Assembly: GCA_963790545.1 (NCBI GenBank)
Contig: CAWBPA010000024.1
Coordinates: 496,001-560,000 of the forward strand
Source of the DNA: DATBJG01 sp963790545
GTDB lineage: Bacteria; Acidobacteriota; Vicinamibacteria; Vicinamibacterales; JAMQPK01
Direction of reading: 5' to 3'
Length of the DNA: 64,000 bases
Part shown: positions 55,237-64,000 of the stretch, piece by piece
Numbering within the stretch: the first letter of the stretch is position 1
How the letters are laid out: every line of letters starts with the position of its first letter
Made by a program: the position numbers and the translations under genes
The notes under the pieces: generated by a model
Told to the model about the DNA's origin: nothing
Seen by the model: the letters and a program-made list of their open reading frames with translations, nothing else
The model's database searches: none

Positions 55237-55326
55237 TACATACAATTCACGTCGGGCCGACTTGCTGTGTTATTGCATCGATAGTAGGGTTGACCTTACA
55301 CCCTGTCAAGTGACATATTGTATGTA
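55237..55326 (+). promoter_or_regulatory. Promoter and operator of the MocR-type gene (probably leaderless)
   Basis: TACATACAAT (55237-55246) and its perfect complement ATTGTATGTA (55317-55326) form a widely spaced inverted repeat. A -35 like TTGACC (55290-55295) and a -10 like CATATT (55314-55319), separated by 18 bases, place transcription start at or next to the ATG at 55326, giving an mRNA without a leader. The right half-site covers the -10 and the start codon, a good position for self-repression by the encoded regulator. Inference from sequence only. Confidence 0.6.
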
Positions 55327-56702
55327 TGACAATCGTCATCCCGCGCAAGGGTGAGCGGCGCCAGCCGATCTATCGGGAAATTGCCGATGCAATTGGCAAA
55401 GAGGTGCAGTCAGGACGGGCGAGGCCTGGCACACGCCTTCCCACGCAGCGCGCGCTGGCTCGACAACTCGGCGTGACGCTGACGACCGTGACCCGGGCCT
55501 ATGAGGAAGCGCAGCGACGAGGGCTGGTCGCGGGCGAGGTGGGGCGCGGCACGTACATCCAGGCCCAGCGGGTCCATGATGAGCCTGGACTGCACGGGGA
55601 GTCGGACATTGTCAATCTCAGCACCAACTCACTGATGCCGCTCGCGCACGCTGCCGAGCTGGCAGATCGCCTGACGACAGCCATTCCGCGATCCGCAAGT
55701 TTGAGCGTCTTCGACTATCAGCCCGCCGCCGGCGCAAGACGGAACCGGGTGGCGGGCGCCACGTGGATCGCGCGAACGGGCATGGACGTCAGCGTCGACC
55801 GCGTGCTCGTGACGAGCGGCGGGCAGCATGGAATCTTCATCACCCTGCTGACGCTCACAAAGCCCGGAGACGAGATTCTGGTCGAAGAGTTCACCTATTC
55901 GAACCTTCGGAAGGTGGCGAGCCAGCTCCAGCTGCGGCTGAAGCCGGTTCCGATGGATGCCGACGGTCTCATTCCGCAGGCGCTCGATGCCGCGTGCCGT
56001 TCGGGCGGGAAATTCCTGTATACGATTCCGACCCTGCAAAATCCCACGTCGTCCGTCATGCCGGAGGCTCGCCGCCGTGAAATAGCGGCCGTCGCCCGCA
56101 AGCACCGCTTGTTCGTCATCGAAGACGACGTGTACGCGTATTTGGTGCCGGAGGTCACTCCCCTCACCAAATACCTGCCCGAAGATCAGGCCGTCTACAT
56201 CACGAGCTTGTCGAAGAGCATCGCACCGGGTATTCGCATCGGGTATGTGGCAGCAGCGGCCAACCTCATCGAGTCGTTGGCTGGCGCGGTTTCGAGGACG
56301 GTGGTCAACGCGCCGCCCGCGATGGCAGAGCTCGCGAGCACCCTCATCACCGATGGAACCGCCGTGCGAATTGTGGATTGGAAGCGCAAGGAAGTGGCCG
56401 CGCGCCAGGGAATCGTGAATCGTGTGCTCGCTGGCCTGCGCCTACAAACGCATCCATACAGCCCACATGTATGGCTCTACCTGCCCGATACCTGGCAGAC
56501 CCACACGTTTGTGTCACAGGCCAAACAACGTGGCGTCCGCCTCAATGGCGCTGGCGATTTCGCGGCAGATCCAGAAACTGCGGTGCAGGCCGTGAGGATC
56601 TGCATCGGACCACCTCGGAACCGCGCAGTGCTCGAGGATGCCCTGTGGCGCCTGACGAGAATTGTCCAGGGCACGCCGGAACTGAGCGAGTTGATTGTGT
56701 AA
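55326..56702 (+). CDS. MocR-type GntR/aminotransferase fusion regulator
   Basis: 458 residues. The GntR-type winged helix occupies residues ~1-75: IYREIADAIGKEVQSGRARP, GTRLPTQRALARQLGVTLTT and VTRAYEEAQRRGLVAGEVGR. A fold-type I aminotransferase domain follows: VDRVLVTSGGQHGIFITLLT, PTLQNPTSSVMPEARRREIA, VIEDDVYAYLVP and the PLP-binding lysine in YITSLSKSIAPGIRIGYVAA. MocR proteins sense amino acids, vitamin B6 or related compounds and control neighbouring genes. The upstream neighbour is the divergent winged-helix gene. The start is the ATG directly after the -10 region; no ribosome-binding site is present. Confidence 0.92.
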   Translation: MTIVIPRKGERRQPIYREIADAIGKEVQSGRARPGTRLPTQRALARQLGVTLTTVTRAYEEAQRRGLVAGEVGRGTYIQAQRVHDEPGLHGESDIVNLSTNSLMPLAHAAELADRLTTAIPRSASLSVFDYQPAAGARRNRVAGATWIARTGMDVSVDRVLVTSGGQHGIFITLLTLTKPGDEILVEEFTYSNLRKVASQLQLRLKPVPMDADGLIPQALDAACRSGGKFLYTIPTLQNPTSSVMPEARRREIAAVARKHRLFVIEDDVYAYLVPEVTPLTKYLPEDQAVYITSLSKSIAPGIRIGYVAAAANLIESLAGAVSRTVVNAPPAMAELASTLITDGTAVRIVDWKRKEVAARQGIVNRVLAGLRLQTHPYSPHVWLYLPDTWQTHTFVSQAKQRGVRLNGAGDFAADPETAVQAVRICIGPPRNRAVLEDALWRLTRIVQGTPELSELIV

Positions 56703-56728
56703 TTGAAGACCGCGCCGGTTCGAATTGC

Positions 56729-57987
56729 TTACTGAAGCGGGATTCTCACGGTACGGATGGCGGCCGCGCCGTTCTCAACTTCCGGCCAGACGACCAGGAG
56801 CTCGTCTTTTCCCTGTCCTAATCGCGGAGCGCGTCCCTTCGACATGTCGGCCAGCGTCAGCGCGGGCGATCGGGCGCCGGTCGATTCGATGCGCCTCAGT
56901 TTGGACTGCGACGGTTCGGCAAATTCGATCCAGGTCACCGCGCTCGATCCGTCCGGCAGCAGCTCGACATCGACTTCTCCGAGAGAAGCCTTGTCGTCGA
57001 CGCGAATCGGTGGATCGAACGTCCGGGCGCCGTCACGTGAAAATGCGACGAAGGCTCGCCCATCGTCATTCGCCGCCGTGAACCACGCGACGACCACGTC
57101 GCGGCCTCTCGCGCTGATCGCTGGCCCATTGACGGGGCATCCGTCGATCTTCCAGCCATCACTATGCACCGCAACCGGCGCGCTCCACTTTCCACCTTCA
57201 AGTCTTGCCACATAGGTGTCGCGGATCTCCTCGCTCGTCCGGTCTCTATATGCGACGACAATAGCATTCGGCCGTCGCGGCGACCGACAAAGGGCAGCAG
57301 TCGCACACTTGCGGATCGACGGCCAGTTCGCTGAGTTGATTGCCATCCGGGCTGTACACGGCCGTCCACAAGCTCATACCGCCCGGATTGCCGTCAGCGG
57401 CCACCGTCGCTCTACCATCGAGCCACACCAGACCAAGACCTGCTCCCGGAGCCTGAAACAGCGAGGCAAAGCCATGTTGAACCCGCTTGCCGTCGTGATG
57501 CGGGATAGACGGGAGCCGACCAAGTCTTGCCCGAATCTTTCGACCACGAGAGGGGCAGCTTGTACGCCTCAGGATCGGAGCCGTCCCGTTGCAGCCAGTG
57601 TGCGGCGAGCGTGCCGTCGGCAAGAGCCACCACCGACGGCACATCGGCCGTATTGACGATGAGATCGTCGCCTTCGAACACGGTCCGTGCCGCGCTCCAT
57701 CCGGTCGATGTCCGCTCGGCAAATTGCAGTGAAGTCCGCGATTGGTTCAGAACCAGCCAGCTCAGTATCGCGCGCCCCGATTGGACCGTCAGCTGTGGTG
57801 AGACACTGCTGAAACTGGCAGGCGATCGTACCTGTTCTACTTTCCAGCCGGGATCGGCTCCCACCGAAACCGGCGTTTCGGCGCGAGACGTGGGTGCCGC
57901 CTGCTCGGCGGTCTTCGACACCGTCTGTTCGCTCGAACAGCCGAGTGCCGCCGTCAGAAGGACCGTCGAGAGCACTCTCGTTCGCAT
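56729..57987 (-). CDS. Lipoprotein with BNR/sialidase-like beta-propeller
   Basis: About 420 codons. The N-terminal lipobox is LSTVLLTAALGCSSEQ (Cys at about residue 17). A beta-propeller follows with Asp-box-like elements: LSWSKDSGKTWSAPVYPA, VAFSRDGARTFDPPIRVD and VAWFTAANDDGRAFVAF. Frame changes occur near 57530 and 57290. VYSPDGNQLSELAVDPQVCD then CCPLSVAAT precedes AIVVAYRDRTSEEIRDTYVA. This pattern is shared with secreted exo-sialidase-like proteins, but the catalytic Arg triad of sialidases is not evident, so a binding role is possible. The word element starts ten bases upstream of the start. Confidence 0.78.
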
Positions 57988-57991
57988 GATT

Positions 57992-58163
57992 TCGAGTTCT
58001 CAGTTTTCAAGGCCCAAACACAGAGGTCGCAGGGACCGCAGAGGCACGCTGAGGAATCCTAACCTTCAAGAATTCTCTGCGTTCTCCGCGTCCTCGGCGT
58101 CCTCAGCGTCGAAAGATTTGTTAGCTCTCAGTTCTAAGTTTTCACTTTTCAGTTTTCAGTTTC
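57992..58163. repeat. Composite word element: TTCTCAGTTTTCAG words around a CGCAGAGG hairpin
   Basis: The inner hairpin has left arm ACACAGAGGTCGCAGGGACC then GCAGAGGCACGCTGAGGA, and right arm TTCTCTGCGTTCTCCGCGTC then CTCGGCGTCCTCAGCGTC. Outer direct-repeat words are TTCTCAGTTTTCA at 57995 and CTCTCAGTTCTAAGTTTTC then ACTTTTCAGTTTTCAGTTTC at 58126-58163. It fills the gap between two genes, and the stop of the esterase sits at its edge. Confidence 0.9.
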
Positions 58164-59751
58164 TTACTTCGAGCCGCTCGCCGTGCGCCCTCGCTGCTTG
58201 GCCCACAGCGCGTCGTAAAGGGCCCACCGTGGCGTGTCTGGCGAGGACTCCGGCTCCACCGTGGGGCCCAGGATCATCGCGCGACCCGTGGTCTTGTCCT
58301 TGTACGCGGGCCAGGCGGGCAGTCCCTTGCCGTTTGGGTCACCCTTCGTGGCAAAGTTCACCCAATACGACGACATCTGATCGGCGAGCCTGCGATCCGC
58401 CTCCGGCCATTCCCGATTCGACGCAAGGTTGTTGAAGGCGTATGGGATTTCGGCCGTGTGGGTTGCACCTCGTGAGGGCTGGTTCCCTGCCGGTGGAGGT
58501 TCGTGGGTGAAGTAATACACGTACACCCTCGACTTGCCGCGACGGGCCTGAAGCTCGGCCCACGTCCGCATGTGCCACGACAACTCGTCTCGAAACGCGG
58601 CGAGTTGCGACGTGTTGCTCTCGGCCTCGGAACCGGCTGGATACAGCTTCAGAAAAGCATCGGCTTGCTCACCCCAGCGTTCTCGCGTCGCGCTCCCGAA
58701 CCGCTTGGCGCTTTCGGCATTGACGCCGAAAAAGGGGAACGTCCCCTCGTCCTTGTTCGAACCGACGAGCACGTCGGCTTCGTGTTGCCGCCCTTGGGCA
58801 AACGTCGTGGACAGAATCCTCGCGAATGTACCAGCCATCGACGATCGGCCGCTGCCCGCGCCCACCCTTCTGCAGTTCTTCGGCGCTCTTGGCGCGCAGC
58901 TCAGCCAGCGATGTCGCACCCATCGACGAAGCCACCTGAGTGCCCGATTGTTCCGCCTCGGCCAGCGTCATCATCGGCGCTATGCTGACACCCATCCACC
59001 CGCCACTCTCAGAAATTGCGCGTTGAAACAATCCCTTGGCTTCGGGCGAGCCCAACAAGGCAGCAACGAGGATCCCACCGGCGGATTCGCCGAAAATCGT
59101 AACGTTCCTGGGGTCCCCTCCAAACGCGGCTATGTTCCGCTGCACCCATTTGAGGAGCGCAATCGCGTCCATGAGCCCCTGATTGCCTGACGCATTGTGA
59201 CCAGACTCCTTGCTCAGCTCGGGATGAGAAAACCAGCCGAAGGGACCGAGGCGATAGTTGTAGGTCACGACCACGACACCTTTTCTTGCCAGGTTCTCGC
59301 CGTCGTAGCCAGGCAGTGAACCAGCGCCACCAGCAAATGCGCCGCCGTAGGACCACACCATCACAGGCCGCCGCTCGGAGGGAGATCGCGCGCCGGTCCA
59401 CACGTTCACGAACAGGCAGTCTTCGCTCATCGGCTGCCCACCCGGTCCACCGCCTTGCATGCAGCGTGCTCCGAATTGATCCGCCTTGCGCACGCCCTCC
59501 CAGCGGGCCGCAGGCTGCGGTGCGCGCCAACGCAGTGCTCCAACCGGCGGCGCTGCGAAGGGGATGCCCTTATAAACTCGGATGTCGGCACTCGTACCGG
59601 ACGTGCCGGAAACCAGACCGGTGTCAAGGCGTACAGAATCGGACGCCGCGGCCGTCGCACCAGTGGTTGCCTGTGAGCGGAGGTGGGCAGGTGTCGCACC
59701 GATCACGGCCATCAGCAACCCAAGGGCCACGAGTGGTGAGAATCGTTTCAT
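58164..59751 (-). CDS. Secreted type-B carboxylesterase
   Basis: About 529 codons, starting MKRFSPLVALGLLMAVIGAT (signal peptide). Hallmarks: YKGIPFAAPPVGALRWRAPQ, SEDCLFVNVWTGA, MVWSYGGAFAGGAG (oxyanion hole) and the nucleophile elbow NVTIFGESAGGILVAAL. ALLKWVQRNIAAFGGDPRNV precedes it, the acid is in VGSNKDEGTFPFF, and the His region is RGATHTAEIPYAFNNLA. One frame change falls near 58820. It hydrolyses esters or amides outside the cytosol; the substrate is unknown. The stop TAA abuts the composite word element. Confidence 0.9.
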
Positions 59752-59895
59752 GATGGTCCCTCGCAAAATGACGTCGACGAGCGGGAGTATGGCAGCCCAG
59801 TGCCGCAAGCGTCAATTCATCGACGGCCCGCAATCTGGTTGCAGCGCCGCCCGGACGTGGGGTACCGTCGGCGTTCCACAAGACTGGAGGATCCC

Positions 59896-60216
59896 ATGCC
59901 GAAGTATCTCTTGCAGGTCACCTACACAGCGGAGGGGACGAAAGGGTTGTTGAAAGATGGCGGCTCGAAACGCCGGTCCGCCGCGCAGGCGCTGATAAAG
60001 AGCCTGGGTGGAAACCTCGAGGTTCTGTATTTTGCGTTTGGCGAACCAGACGTCTACGCCATTGCCGACCTGCCCGACAATGTGTCCGTCGCGGCAGCAT
60101 CTCTGGCACTGGGCGCCAGCGGAGCGGCAACCGGTAAAACCGTGGTCCTGCTGACGCCTGAGGAGATCGACCAGGCCACGAAGAAGTCGGCCAGCTATAC
60201 GCCGCCGGGACGGTAG
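59896..60216 (+). CDS. GYD-domain protein
   Basis: 106 residues, the normal length of the GYD family: PKYLLQVTYTAEGTKGLLKD, KSLGGNLEVLYFAFGEPDVY and AIADLPDNVSVAAASLALGA, then TGKTVVLLTPEEIDQATKKS. The family is a ferredoxin-like dimeric fold of unknown function. GGAGGATCCC before the ATG at 59896 is a good ribosome-binding site. Intact, with the CACAGAGG hairpin after its stop. Confidence 0.9.
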   Translation: MPKYLLQVTYTAEGTKGLLKDGGSKRRSAAQALIKSLGGNLEVLYFAFGEPDVYAIADLPDNVSVAAASLALGASGAATGKTVVLLTPEEIDQATKKSASYTPPGR

Positions 60217-60232
60217 GGGACTGTAAGAGCTG

Positions 60233-60309
60233 TCCACGGAGGTCACAGAGGTCACAGAGGAAATTCGGTTCAGCCCGATACTCTCTGCGTCCTCCGTGTC
60301 CTCCGTAGT
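60233..60309. repeat. Word hairpin, CACAGAGG family (intergenic copy)
   Basis: The left arm is TCCACGGAGGTCACAGAGG then TCACAGAGG. The right arm is CTCTCTGCGTCCTCCGTG then TCCTCCGTAG. It lies between the convergent GYD and hydrolase genes. It is closely related to the copy inside uvrC. Confidence 0.9.
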
Positions 60310-60320
60310 GAAACGTCTAA

Positions 60321-61328
60321 CTACGCCCTCAAGAACGCCCGGAGCTCGGCAAGCGTCTGTTCTGGTAGTTCTTCCTGGAGGTTGTGCCCGCCCGGCATTC
60401 CCTTCCCCGTGACATTCGACGCGCGCTCGCGCCAGATTGCAAGAGGATCGTACAGCCGTCCGACGACCCCTTTCAGACCCCACAAGACCAGCAACGGGCA
60501 CGAGATCTTCTTGTCGAGATCCGCTTCGTCGTGCTTCATGTCAATGGTCGCCGCCGCGCGATAGTCCTCGCACATTGCGTGAACGGCCGCGGGATCCTTA
60601 TAGACACGCAGGTATTCAGCGCTCGCGTCCGAACTCCCCCGCCCGATCCATCTTCCCAGATCGTTGGTGATCACGTTTTCCGGGAACGGTGCCGGTTGGA
60701 TGAACAGGAACCAGTGGAAGTAGCTGTTGGCAAACTCGAGCGTGATGTTCTTGTAGAGGTAATACGTTGGAACGATGTCGACAACCGCTGCCTTGGTCAC
60801 CCGGTCCGGATGATCCAGCGCCATGCGATGTGTGACACGTCCACCCCGATCGTGACCGACGACCGCAAACTTCTCAAATCCGAACTGGCGCATGACCTCG
60901 ACCTGGTCGAGCGCCATGGCACGCTTCGAATAGTTGGCGTGGTTCTCGCCGTCGGGTGGCTTGCTGCTGTCGCCGTAGCCGCGCAGGTCCGTCGCCACGA
61001 CGGTGTACTCCTTTGCCAGCTCAGGCGCGACGCGGCGCCAGGAAATGTGGGTTTGCGGGGCGCCGTGCAGAAGCAACAGCGGCGGCCCCTGGCCGCCAAT
61101 GACGGTATGGATGACGGCGCCGGATGTCTGAACCTTGGACGTCTTGAACCCGGGGAAGAAGCGATCGCTGCCACCAGGATCCTGCGACGCCTCGGTGCTT
61201 CCAAGACCGCCAACCGCGGCTCCCGCAATCAGCGCCGTCGTTTGACGAAGCATGTCGCGTCGATCAATAGGACCAGCGATACGACCTTCGTCGTCCTTGT
61301 CGCGAACGTCCGACAGTGATTGAGACAT
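60321..61328 (-). CDS. Haloacetate-dehalogenase-like alpha/beta hydrolase with Tat-type leader
   Basis: About 335 residues. The leader DRRDMLRQTTALIAGAAVGG looks like a twin-arginine signal. The mature part matches fluoroacetate-dehalogenase-like enzymes: LLLLHGAPQTHISWRRVAPE, DLRGYGDSSKPP and the nucleophile Asp in VVGHDRGGRVTHRMALDHPD. FHWFLFIQPAPFPENVI follows, a block shared with haloacetate dehalogenases, and the His is in GMPGGHNLQEELPEQTLAEL. Epoxide hydrolases are the nearest alternative, but the HWF..QPAP block favours dehalogenase-like. The exact substrate is unproven, and an exported enzyme of this type is uncommon. The start is 61328 or 61337. Confidence 0.82.
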   Translation of the reverse strand: MSQSLSDVRDKDDEGRIAGPIDRRDMLRQTTALIAGAAVGGLGSTEASQDPGGSDRFFPGFKTSKVQTSGAVIHTVIGGQGPPLLLLHGAPQTHISWRRVAPELAKEYTVVATDLRGYGDSSKPPDGENHANYSKRAMALDQVEVMRQFGFEKFAVVGHDRGGRVTHRMALDHPDRVTKAAVVDIVPTYYLYKNITLEFANSYFHWFLFIQPAPFPENVITNDLGRWIGRGSSDASAEYLRVYKDPAAVHAMCEDYRAAATIDMKHDEADLDKKISCPLLVLWGLKGVVGRLYDPLAIWRERASNVTGKGMPGGHNLQEELPEQTLAELRAFLRA

Positions 61329-61340
61329 AGGCTGCAACCG

Positions 61341-61994
61341 TTACTTCATGCCGGCGAGCTTCGCCAGGTCGGTCGCCTGCGCAAGGTCGTAGAGAACTTT
61401 GGTGCTCTCGATGCCGTTGCCTTCGAGCGTCAGCAGGAAGCGCTTGGCAACGACGGCGTTGAGCTCGCCGTCCTTCCCCTGGGAGTTCCATTTCTCCCAG
61501 CCCGGGTGCTCCCCCACTTTGACGGATTTCTCGTAACCGTCCTCGGTTTCCTTCTCGTACCCCGCGCTCAGGAACATCGTAAACGGCGCCATCAGAATCT
61601 GGTTGAAACCGGAGTCGACGATCTTGGCGTCGATGCTGGCATCACCCTGCCGGTACGTCACACTGGCTTCCGAAAACGCAACTGGCGCGGTCATCCGCTC
61701 GCCGGTGGGTTTCCCCTTCTCCCAGCCCTTCAGATCGCCAAACGCCGTCTGCAGATCGCGGAAGCTGACTGGATCGACGGGCTTGACGTCGGCGTTCTGC
61801 GCCAATTCTTGAAACCCCTTAGCCAGCCCTTCCAGACCTTTGGCCACCTGCTCGGCGCCTCCTGCCACGTTCTCCGCGGCCTTCGAAGCTTCGCTGGCGA
61901 GCGTTTCTGCACGTTGTTGCTCTTCAGACTTGCCGCACGCCGCGGTGCCGACGATCAGACAAGCGACGAGCAAGACCTGGTATCGATGGAACAT
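61341..61994 (-). CDS. Lipoprotein of unknown family
   Basis: 217 residues with lipobox VACLIVGTAACGKSEEQ (Cys at about residue 20). An Ala/Glu-rich helical, coiled-coil-like stretch follows (residues 25-65: AETLASEASKAAENVAGGAE, QVAKGLEGLAKGFQELAQ). Then comes an alpha-beta domain with VDPVSFRDLQTAFGDLKGWE, TYRQGDASIDAKIVDSGFNQ and VVAKRFLLTLEGNGIESTKV. It is probably anchored in the outer membrane or periplasm. No family recognised with confidence. It is next to the dehalogenase-like gene on the same strand (12 bases apart). Confidence 0.75.
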   Translation of the reverse strand: MFHRYQVLLVACLIVGTAACGKSEEQQRAETLASEASKAAENVAGGAEQVAKGLEGLAKGFQELAQNADVKPVDPVSFRDLQTAFGDLKGWEKGKPTGERMTAPVAFSEASVTYRQGDASIDAKIVDSGFNQILMAPFTMFLSAGYEKETEDGYEKSVKVGEHPGWEKWNSQGKDGELNAVVAKRFLLTLEGNGIESTKVLYDLAQATDLAKLAGMK

Positions 61995-62138
61995 GTTTCC
62001 TCCGGCCGGCTAGAAGTGGTTGACTCCAAAACTTGCAGCAAATCAGGTGATGAATCTGAAGCGAAGCCTCGTTAGGATAACATGCCCTGTCGCTGCAAGC
62101 CGTCATATACTGACTTCACACGCCTGCTCGAGGACCAG

Positions 62139-64000
62139 ATGACCAGCCGTGTTCGTGTTGTGATCGGCGTGTGCTCGTTGATGGCGCTGGTCGTGACCGT
62201 TTTCGGTCAGGGGTCAGACCAGCCGCCGCGGCCCACCTTCCGCACCGAAGCCAACTACGTCCGTGTGGACGTGTTCCCGACACGTGACGGCCAGCCTGTG
62301 CCCGATCTGTTGCAGAACGACTTCGAATTATTCGACGAGGGTGTGCCGCAGAAGATTGAGCAGTTCGAGCGGGTTGTGATCAGTGGCAACATCCCGCAAC
62401 AGGAGCGGCGCGAGCCCAACACTGTTGCGGCGTCCCGCGCGGAACTGAGCGATGGACGCGCACGCGTGTTCGTGCTGTTCCTCGATGCCGGGCACGTGGG
62501 ACTTGGGGCGTCGCGGACGATTCGGAAGCCCCTAGTCGATACCCTCGACGACCTGATCGGTGCCGATGACCTCGTCGCCGTGATGACATCGGAGATGTCC
62601 GCGGCTGACCTGACCTTCGCGCGGAAGACCACCACGATCCAGGGCTTTCTCGAGCGCAATTGGTGGGGCGCTCGCGACCGCCTCAATTCGGCCGACCCGA
62701 AAGAAGAGGATTACAAGCGTTGCTATCCTGATCGCCCCGCGTTGGTGCAGGAGATGATCGACCGCCGCCGTGAAAAGCTGACGCTCGATGCGTTGGAGGA
62801 TCTCGTTCGATTCGTCCGCGGCGTCCGTGAAGAGCGCAAAGCGGTTCTCATCATCACTGAAGGCTGGCGGCTCTTCCGCCCCAATAACGCCTTGTTGACC
62901 CGCGACTCGGGCGACGTTCCGGGCCCGCCGCCAGTCGGGCTCGATCCACGCACCGGAAAGCTGACGATCCTCGACGGGCGGAATGCGCAGCTGGACCCGC
63001 TAGCTGAATGCGAACGGGATCGCATGATCCTGGCACAGGCCGATCACGAGCAGCAGTTCTACAGGCTTCTCGACGAAGCCAACCGTGCCAATGCGTCGTT
63101 CTATCCTGTCGATCCCAGAGGGCTGCCTGTATTCGATTCACCGATTGGGCCGGCCCCGCCGCTTCCCCTCCAAGTAGATGCGGCGATGCTGCGGACCCGT
63201 CAGAACTCGCTTCGTACGCTGGCCGAGGCCACCGATGGCCTTGCGCTCGTCAACACGAACCAGATTGCCGGAGGTCTCAAACGAATCGTCACCGATCTGT
63301 CGTCTTACTATCTGCTTGGGTATTACGCCTCGAACGTCAAGATGGACGGGAAGTTCCACAAGATTACCGTTCGGGTAAAGAGACCCGGCGTGCAGGTGCG
63401 AGCGCGACGCGGTTACCTGGCGCCAACCGAGTCGGAAGTTAATAACCCTTCGACGACGGCCGCCGCCTCGGGCGACAGTACGTCTGCCGCGGCTGCTGCC
63501 GAAGCGGCCGCCATCGAGACCGCGCTCGGCTCGCTGGGTGGATATTCGCGCGAGCTGCCTTTGCGCGTGCAGGTGGCCGCCGGCTGGAAGTCGGACACCG
63601 ATGCCGGTATCTGGGCGATTGGTGAGCTCGGGTCCGGACCAGACTGGAAAGCCGGTGGCGAGGTCGAAGTCACGGCGGCCAGTCCTGGTGGAGCGACCGT
63701 GGCGACCGGGCGCGCCCGGGTGGAGCCGGGCAGCCGCAGTTTCCGCGTTGCCCTGGAGCCTTCCACGCCGCTCGCGAGCGGGGAGTACGTCGTGCGGGTC
63801 CGCGTCCGTGGTCTCGCCGCAGAAACGATCCCCGCGACCGACATCGTTCGCCTGCAGTTGCCCAGCGCGCCGAGCGCGGTCGGGGCGGTGTTCATTCGTC
63901 GCGGTCCTCTGACGGGTAACAGGGACGTCGCGACGGCCGATCTCCGCTTTCGTCGGTACGGAGCAGCTTCGAGTGGAGGTTCCAACGACGGCAGGCACAG
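62139..64000 (+). CDS. VWFA-related secreted protein of the acidobacterial type (copy 2, cut by window edge)
   Basis: 620 codons in one open frame to the window end, starting MTSRVRVVIGVCSLMALVVT (signal peptide). The family start FRTEANYVRVDVFPTRDGQP is followed by the VWA-like domain (ARVFVLFLDAGHVGLGASRT, RKAVLIITEGWRLFRP), FYPVDPRGLPVFDSPIG, ATDGLALVNTNQIAGGLKRI and YYLLGYYASNVKMDGKFHKI. The Ala-rich linker AAAAAEAAAIETALGSLGGY leads to a C-terminal beta region. Domain order is that of copy 1 at 1.9-4.0 kb, with about 35-40% identity in the best blocks by eye. It is divergent from the lipoprotein gene, with 144 bases between them. No frame shifts. Confidence 0.9.
   Translation, partial: MTSRVRVVIGVCSLMALVVTVFGQGSDQPPRPTFRTEANYVRVDVFPTRDGQPVPDLLQNDFELFDEGVPQKIEQFERVVISGNIPQQERREPNTVAASRAELSDGRARVFVLFLDAGHVGLGASRTIRKPLVDTLDDLIGADDLVAVMTSEMSAADLTFARKTTTIQGFLERNWWGARDRLNSADPKEEDYKRCYPDRPALVQEMIDRRREKLTLDALEDLVRFVRGVREERKAVLIITEGWRLFRPNNALLTRDSGDVPGPPPVGLDPRTGKLTILDGRNAQLDPLAECERDRMILAQADHEQQFYRLLDEANRANASFYPVDPRGLPVFDSPIGPAPPLPLQVDAAMLRTRQNSLRTLAEATDGLALVNTNQIAGGLKRIVTDLSSYYLLGYYASNVKMDGKFHKITVRVKRPGVQVRARRGYLAPTESEVNNPSTTAAASGDSTSAAAAAEAAAIETALGSLGGYSRELPLRVQVAAGWKSDTDAGIWAIGELGSGPDWKAGGEVEVTAASPGGATVATGRARVEPGSRSFRVALEPSTPLASGEYVVRVRVRGLAAETIPATDIVRLQLPSAPSAVGAVFIRRGPLTGNRDVATADLRFRRYGAASSGGSNDGRH

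Overview
The window is about 64 kb of G+C-rich bacterial chromosome. It most resembles Acidobacteriota, and the gene content fits a Vicinamibacteria-like lineage. The pointers are two VWFA-related proteins of the type typical of Acidobacteria (one near each end), a cytochrome-PQQ dehydrogenase, a DUF6152 protein, M28 and M1 peptidases and a DASS carrier. This taxonomic call is an inference from protein families only. I see no phage region, plasmid functions, CRISPR array, rRNA or tRNA.

Layout. 0-7 kb: methylmalonyl-CoA mutase start (partial), glutamate dehydrogenase, VWFA protein 1, two acyl-CoA dehydrogenases and a copper-chaperone-like protein. 7-11 kb: the classic cmk / rpsA / ihfB set with a HIT hydrolase, interrupted by a DUF6335 gene on the opposite strand. 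11-16.5 kb: an alpha/beta hydrolase and rluB (plus strand), convergent with scpB-scpA-trpS-M50 protease (minus strand). 16.7-17.3 kb: a VapBC toxin-antitoxin pair. 17.3-24.5 kb: uvrC, a CDP-alcohol phosphatidyltransferase, Ku, an M28 peptidase, thymidine kinase and EF-P. 24.5-36 kb: Hsp20, HtrA, an M1 aminopeptidase, 3-methyladenine glycosylase, uvrA, an AsmA-like protein and a beta-propeller. 36-48 kb: a DDAH-like protein, CHRD, PQQ dehydrogenase, a lipoprotein gene joined to an IS3 fragment, pirin, AcuI-like reductase, an SCP2-like protein, a hydrolase, an acyl-CoA dehydrogenase and a DASS transporter. 48.2-49.5 kb: one complete IS5-like element. 49.5-64 kb: a DSP-like phosphatase, a second HtrA, a membrane MutS-like ATPase, glutathione peroxidase, a winged-helix regulator, a MocR-type regulator with its operator, secreted esterase/hydrolase genes and VWFA protein 2.

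The most unusual signal lies in and at the edges of the genes. At about twenty places there are short elements built from a degenerate word repeated two to ten times, usually folded into an imperfect inverted repeat. The word differs between families (CAGAAGA, AACAGGAGGTCAGGAG, CCTAACCC, CACAGAGGTCACAGAGG, TTCTCAGTTTTCAG, GGTGCTTGGTGCC, TGAGTCGGCAGT, GGTCAGTGGCC, AATCACAAATC), but the architecture is the same. A related set has a GTAGCG lead and a G+C-rich stem around a TTTA loop. Some copies supply the stop codon and last residues of the neighbouring gene (hit, scpA, uvrC, tdk, first acyl-CoA dehydrogenase). One copy lies inside uvrC and one inside uvrA. One 220-bp palindrome contains the start codon of the gene after it. 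One IS has landed in a palindrome and one toxin-antitoxin pair sits between two arms.

Data quality: many genes, including essential ones (rpsA, trpS, scpAB, cmk), are readable only by changing frame. This is heavy in the first 20 kb and sparse afterwards. I treat these as probable indel errors of the assembly and give gene spans across the frames. Starts, ends and exact protein lengths of those genes are approximate.
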